NCBI RefSeq assembly: GCF_000422885.1
Contig: NZ_AUGX01000001.1
Location: 311,238 to 375,237 of the forward strand
Direction: 5' to 3'
From: Ottowia thiooxydans DSM 14619
GTDB taxonomy: Bacteria; Pseudomonadota; Gammaproteobacteria; Burkholderiales; Burkholderiaceae_C
DNA length: 64,000 nucleotides
The position numbers and the translations under genes are program-made. Below are positions 60,817-64,000 of this stretch, piece by piece. The notes under the pieces were generated by a model, which saw nothing but the letters and a program-made list of their open reading frames with translations, was not told the DNA's origin and ran no database searches. Within the stretch, counting starts at the first letter, position 1, and every line of letters begins with the position of its first letter.

Positions 60817-61308
60817 CTACAAGTCGATCGCGCACTGAACCGGCTTGGCCTCCAGCAACTGCAAGCACACCTGTGGATCAATGCCTATCAGGTAACCACG
60901 CCGGCCGCCGTTGATAGCAATACGGGGCAGCGCCAGAATGCTTTCTTCGATATATACAGGCATGGCACGCCGAGTTCCAAACGGCGAAGTGCCCCCCACG
61001 AGGTAGCCGCTGTGGCGGTTGGCCACATCCGGCTGGCAGGGTTCTACCGATTTGGCGCCAATCTGGCGCGCCAGATTCTTGGTGGACACCTTGCGATTGC
61101 CGTGCATGAGCACGATGAGTGGCTTGGCATCCTGGTCTTGCATGATCAGTGTCTTGACCACGGTGAACGGATCAAACCCCAGGACTTCGGCACTGTGCTC
61201 GGCGCCGCCGTGTTCCAGGTACTCATAAGGATGCTCCGTGAACGCCACGGCTTGCGCGCGCAGCAGCGCGGTAGCTGGCGTTTCACTGACGTGGCCTCGT
61301 TTGCTCAT
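60817..61308 (-). CDS. ybaK: Cys-tRNA(Pro) deacylase YbaK/EbsC
   Basis: 163 residues: VVKTLIMQDQDAKPLIVLMH, NLARQIGAKSVEPCQP, NRHSGYLVGGTSPFGTRRAM and IAINGGRRGYLIGIDPQ. The YbaK fold hydrolyses Cys-tRNA-Pro made in error by ProRS. Substrate-site Lys in RKVSTK and the GGxSPFG loop are present. Located 6 bp downstream of the aldo/keto reductase gene. Confidence 0.93.
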   Translation of the reverse strand: MSKRGHVSETPATALLRAQAVAFTEHPYEYLEHGGAEHSAEVLGFDPFTVVKTLIMQDQDAKPLIVLMHGNRKVSTKNLARQIGAKSVEPCQPDVANRHSGYLVGGTSPFGTRRAMPVYIEESILALPRIAINGGRRGYLIGIDPQVCLQLLEAKPVQCAIDL

Positions 61309-61314
61309 AGGGGA

Positions 61315-62373
61315 CTACTGCGCTGGATCGCGCATTTCCAGACGGATGGCGTCTATAGCGGCCAGTACTTCAGGCGAGAGTTGGGTATCCCACGCGTTCA
61401 AATCCTCTTCCAGCTGCGCCATCGTCGTCACGCCGATGATGGTGCTGGCCACCCGCCAGGAGCGGTAGCAGAAAGCGAGCGCCATCTGTGAGGGTGTCAA
61501 GCCATGATCGCGCGCCAATTGGTTATAGCGGCGTGCGGCCTCCAGCGACGCCGGCAGGCCCCAGCGCTGGCTCTTCATGCGCTCGAACAGGCTCATGCGG
61601 CCTACTGGAGCGTCGGCTGAATGAATGCCAGTGGCGTCGTATTTACCTGTGAGCAAACCAAAGCCCAGTGGCGAATAGGCCAGCAAGCCGACCTCCAGCC
61701 GGTGGCAGGTTTCGTCGAGCCCGTTATCGTAGCCCCGTGCAATCAAGCAATAAGGGTTCTGCACGGTCGCCACACGTGGCAGACCATGCTGTTCAGCCAA
61801 CCGCACGAATTCATGGACGCCATAGGGCGTTTCGTTGGAAAGGCCAATGGCGCGCACTTTTCCGCTCTTGACCAACTTGCCCAGAGCTTCCAATTGCTCG
61901 CCGATGGAAGTCACCGATCTTTCACGCGAAGGATCGTAATAAAGATTGCCGAACGCAGGCACCTGGCGCTCAGGCCAGTGAATCTGATAGAGATCGATCA
62001 CGTCGGTTTGGAGGCGCTTCAGGCTGGCATGGCATGAGGCTTCAATATCTGCTGCAGTCAGGCCCTGTCCCTCACGGACCCAAGGCATGCCGCGCGAGGG
62101 GCCGGCCACTTTGCTGGCCAACACGATTTTCTCCCGGAGGCCCGGGCGGGCCTTAAGCCAGTTACCAATGAAGGTTTCAGTCCGTCCATAAGTGGGCTCG
62201 CTCGGCGGCACGGGATACATCTCGGCCGTATCCAAAAAATTGACACCGCGCTCAAGGGCGCGGTCCATGATGGCATGTGAAGTGGCTTCATCCACCTGTT
62301 GGCCGAAGGTCATGGTGCCAAGACAGATGGGTGTAACGCGCAGATCACTGCGCCCAAGGTTTATGGTTTGCAT
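61315..62373 (-). CDS. Aldo/keto reductase (Tas-like)
   Basis: 352 residues: MQTINLGRSDLRVTPICLGT at the start, NFLDTAEMYPVPP (Asp and Tyr of the tetrad), IVLASKVAGPS (Lys), IDLYQIHWPER (His), and the NADPH-binding LLTGKYD and TPSQMALAFCYRS. Length and the MYPVPPSEPTYGRTE segment match the Tas subfamily. It reduces aldehydes or ketones with NADPH; the substrate is unknown. Confidence 0.92.
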   Translation of the reverse strand: MQTINLGRSDLRVTPICLGTMTFGQQVDEATSHAIMDRALERGVNFLDTAEMYPVPPSEPTYGRTETFIGNWLKARPGLREKIVLASKVAGPSRGMPWVREGQGLTAADIEASCHASLKRLQTDVIDLYQIHWPERQVPAFGNLYYDPSRERSVTSIGEQLEALGKLVKSGKVRAIGLSNETPYGVHEFVRLAEQHGLPRVATVQNPYCLIARGYDNGLDETCHRLEVGLLAYSPLGFGLLTGKYDATGIHSADAPVGRMSLFERMKSQRWGLPASLEAARRYNQLARDHGLTPSQMALAFCYRSWRVASTIIGVTTMAQLEEDLNAWDTQLSPEVLAAIDAIRLEMRDPAQ

Positions 62374-62452
62374 TTGATGAGACGAAGTTCAAACTTTGGC
62401 GGAATCGTAACGCGTAGAACGTGTTCTTTTCCAAATTTGGATAATGGGGCCA

Positions 62453-63394
62453 ATGTACCAAGTCATGCGCCCCTCCCGCAGCGAGTTCATTCCGATCCGG
62501 TTTCATCGCTATCACGTACGGCTGTGGGGTGACTCCTCCCCAGGCCAAAAAAGCGCCCTGCCCCCTCTCGTGCTGGTGCACGGCTGGATGGATGTAGCCG
62601 CGTCGTATCAGTTCATGATTGATGCACTTTCGCCAGAGTTTTTTGCTGGGCGCATGATCATCGCCCCTGATTGGCGAGGTTTTGGCCAATCCACCGGCCC
62701 GGCCACAGATCATTACGAGTTTCCAGAATATCTGGGCGATCTGGAGATGCTTCTTGATCATTACGTGGGGGATCAACCTGTAGATCTGGTAGGCCACAGC
62801 ATGGGTGGCAACGTCGCCATGATGTATAGCGGCGTGCGCCCAACCCGTATCCGGCGGCTGGTGAACCTCGAAGGCTTTGGTATGCCGGGCACTCAACCCG
62901 ATCAAGCCCCGGCGCGCTATGGAAAATGGATTGACGAGATCAAGAATTTGCACGCGGGCAAGGACATGCTCAGAAGCTACGAGAATGAAAGCGGCGTAGC
63001 GGCCAGACTGATGAAAACCAACCATCGGCTGCCGCAAGACAAAGCCGACTGGCTGGCTGGCTACTGGTCCGAGCCGCGCCCCCAGGCCGATGGCAGCACG
63101 CGCTGGGAAATCTTGGGCGATGGCGCGCACCGAATTCCCACCGCGCAGCTTTTCCGCGTGGAGGAAATGATCGCCCTGTACAAACGAATCACCGCACCTG
63201 TCTTGATGGTGGAAGCCACCGAGGGCAGCTTGAAGGACGCGTGGAGAGGCAAGTACACCCAAGCCGAATTCGACGAACGCATCGTGCATGTGCCCAAGCT
63301 GCAACGGAAAAAGATTCAGGATGCGGGCCATATGCTGCATCATGATCAGCCGCAGGTCTTAGCGGGCATGCTGGAGCAGTTTTTAACCCCCTGA
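62453..63394 (+). CDS. Alpha/beta hydrolase
   Basis: About 313 residues (ATG at 62453; 62444 and 62465 are in-frame alternatives). Motifs are LVHGWMDVAASYQF (oxyanion hole), LVGHSMGGNVAMMY with the nucleophile Ser, an acid residue in VLMVEATEGSLKD and the His in IQDAGHMLHHDQP. Epoxide-hydrolase or esterase-like family without further resolution. An R1 repeat follows 12 bases after its stop. Confidence 0.88.
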   Translation: MYQVMRPSRSEFIPIRFHRYHVRLWGDSSPGQKSALPPLVLVHGWMDVAASYQFMIDALSPEFFAGRMIIAPDWRGFGQSTGPATDHYEFPEYLGDLEMLLDHYVGDQPVDLVGHSMGGNVAMMYSGVRPTRIRRLVNLEGFGMPGTQPDQAPARYGKWIDEIKNLHAGKDMLRSYENESGVAARLMKTNHRLPQDKADWLAGYWSEPRPQADGSTRWEILGDGAHRIPTAQLFRVEEMIALYKRITAPVLMVEATEGSLKDAWRGKYTQAEFDERIVHVPKLQRKKIQDAGHMLHHDQPQVLAGMLEQFLTP

Positions 63395-63406
63395 AAGGCT
63401 TTTGGA

Positions 63407-63543
63407 TCCCCCTGAGTCGCTATCGCGCCTTCCCCCAGAGGACGCAGCCAACGGCCTGGAGGTTGAGATCCCCCCTTAGGCGCTATCGCGCCTTCCCCCC
63501 AGGGGGACGCAACCAGCGGCCTGGCAAAGCCAGCTCCGCGGTT
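63407..63543 (+). repeat. R1 two-hairpin repeat, two copies in tandem
   Basis: First copy 63407-63462, second 63469-63543. Each has TCCCCC-T-GAG/TAGG, CGCTATCGCG, CCTTCCCCC and a purine-rich partner; the second continues into CCAGCGGCCTGGCAAAGCC as in the 38-kb copy. Lies just after the hydrolase stop, in the same orientation relative to the gene as the other copies. Confidence 0.85.
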
Positions 63544-63582
63544 ACTCCCGCATGGCCTGCTCCGCGGCCATCTGATCTGACC

Positions 63583-63606
63583 CCCTCTCCCGCACGCGGG
63601 AGAGGG
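63583..63606. repeat. R2 palindrome
   Basis: CCCTCTCCCGC-AC-GCGGGAGAGGG, perfect 11-bp arms around two bases. Confidence 0.85.
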
Positions 63607-63627
63607 AGTGAGAATCCAACCGCCGCC

Positions 63628-63662
63628 CGTCGCCCGTCGCCCGTCGCCTGTCGCCTGTCGCC
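63628..63662. repeat. Five tandem heptamers YGTCGCC
   Basis: CGTCGCC three times, then TGTCGCC twice, in register. A small VNTR-type run inside the gene-free 63395-63713 gap, which otherwise holds only the R1 and R2 repeats. Confidence 0.85.
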
Positions 63663-63713
63663 TGCCGTCACGCCTCACGCCATCGCGCCTTGCTCAAGCA
63701 CCTCCCGGAAGCC

Positions 63714-64000
63714 CTATCCTACCGAGTCAACATCCCTGGCTTTGATGCGCTCCAACCTGTAGCTCATCTGCGGCCGAGTCAGTCCCAACATCCGCGCAGC
63801 CGCAGAGAGGTTGCCCTCGCTGGCCTGCATAGCCGCCTGGATCAACTCCGACTCCAGATCCTCCAGACTGATCCCTCGGACAAGCGCCTCTCGCGCAACA
63901 GTAGCAGCCGGGCCGTCAGCGCTCCGCTCCAGCCGACCTGCCTGGTTCACGGTCATCTCACTGCGACTTGGCAACGACGGGAACAGATGGCACGCATCTA
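63714..64000 (-). CDS. C-terminal end of a sigma-54-dependent (NtrC/NifA-type) activator (partial)
   Basis: The reverse frame is open from the window edge to the stop at 63714 (95 codons). It ends with SLEDLESELIQAAMQASEGN, then LSAAARMLGLTRPQMSYRLE, the Fis-type helix-turn-helix found at the C-terminus of sigma-54 activators. The upstream residues (DACHLFPSLPSRSE) look like the linker after the AAA+ domain. The LTRPQ-x-x-YRL form recalls NifA-like members. Most of the gene lies outside. Confidence 0.85.
   Translation of the reverse strand, partial: DACHLFPSLPSRSEMTVNQAGRLERSADGPAATVAREALVRGISLEDLESELIQAAMQASEGNLSAAARMLGLTRPQMSYRLERIKARDVDSVG

Overview
The window looks like chromosomal DNA of a betaproteobacterium, most likely Burkholderiales and probably Comamonadaceae. 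The reasons are the moderately high G+C, the imuA-imuB-dnaE2 mutasome, numerous Bug/TctC- and Liv-type uptake genes, CaiB/BaiF and SucC/SucD-like CoA chemistry, and several families of short intergenic palindromic repeats that I associate with this group from general knowledge. No rRNA, tRNA, CRISPR array, prophage or intact transposase was seen.

Layout. 1-2.4 kb: the 5' end of an acetolactate-synthase-type gene, two Lrp/AsnC regulators and a DMT exporter. 2.5-5.7 kb: folate/dTMP genes folA and thyA with a TPR-GT41 glycosyltransferase between them. 5.8-12.3 kb: a LexA-controlled imuA-imuB-dnaE2 cassette that ends with a translationally coupled 2H phosphoesterase. 12.6-20.9 kb: housekeeping genes (alaS, an MBL-fold hydrolase, an RluA-type pseudouridine synthase, trmB, suhB, greB). 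20.9-22.0 kb: a gene-free repeat bed holding MITE-like elements. 22.0-26.0 kb: two secreted proteins, one FecR/DUF6600-like and glutamine-rich, the other with a sorting signal near its N-terminus and four 82-residue repeats. 26.4-31.1 kb: pmbA, darP, mog, an unusual zinc-ribbon/PD-(D/E)XK protein, cysE. 31.2-43.0 kb: a catabolic island for branched or unsaturated dicarboxylates. It has two transcription blocs, one with a GntR/HutC operator and one with a probable LysR site, and lies between cysE and trmJ. 44.1-55.2 kb: an eleven-gene operon with a Liv-type ABC transporter, two paralogous ferritin-like diiron proteins, two alpha/beta hydrolases, a RidA-family protein and a GntR regulator, facing a divergent gene of unknown function. 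55.3-64 kb: ppnP, a bestrophin, murB, yajQ, a GFA protein, a retropepsin-like protease, ridA, plsY, ybaK, an aldo/keto reductase, a hydrolase and the end of a sigma-54 activator.

How they work together. The SOS cassette is a DNA-damage mutagenesis module. In the catabolic island, a CoA-transferase, a double-hotdog hydratase and a CitE-like lyase match the logic of itaconate/mesaconate breakdown through citramalyl-CoA. The neighbouring ligase, enoyl-CoA hydratase and HMG-CoA-lyase-like genes suggest a parallel route for a methylglutaconate- or HMG-like acid. The operon at 45-54 kb is the best candidate for an undescribed pathway: import of a small polar compound, oxidation by a diiron enzyme whose second subunit has lost metal ligands, then hydrolysis and imine/enamine clean-up.

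All functions are assigned from sequence motifs and recalled family knowledge; no database search was possible.
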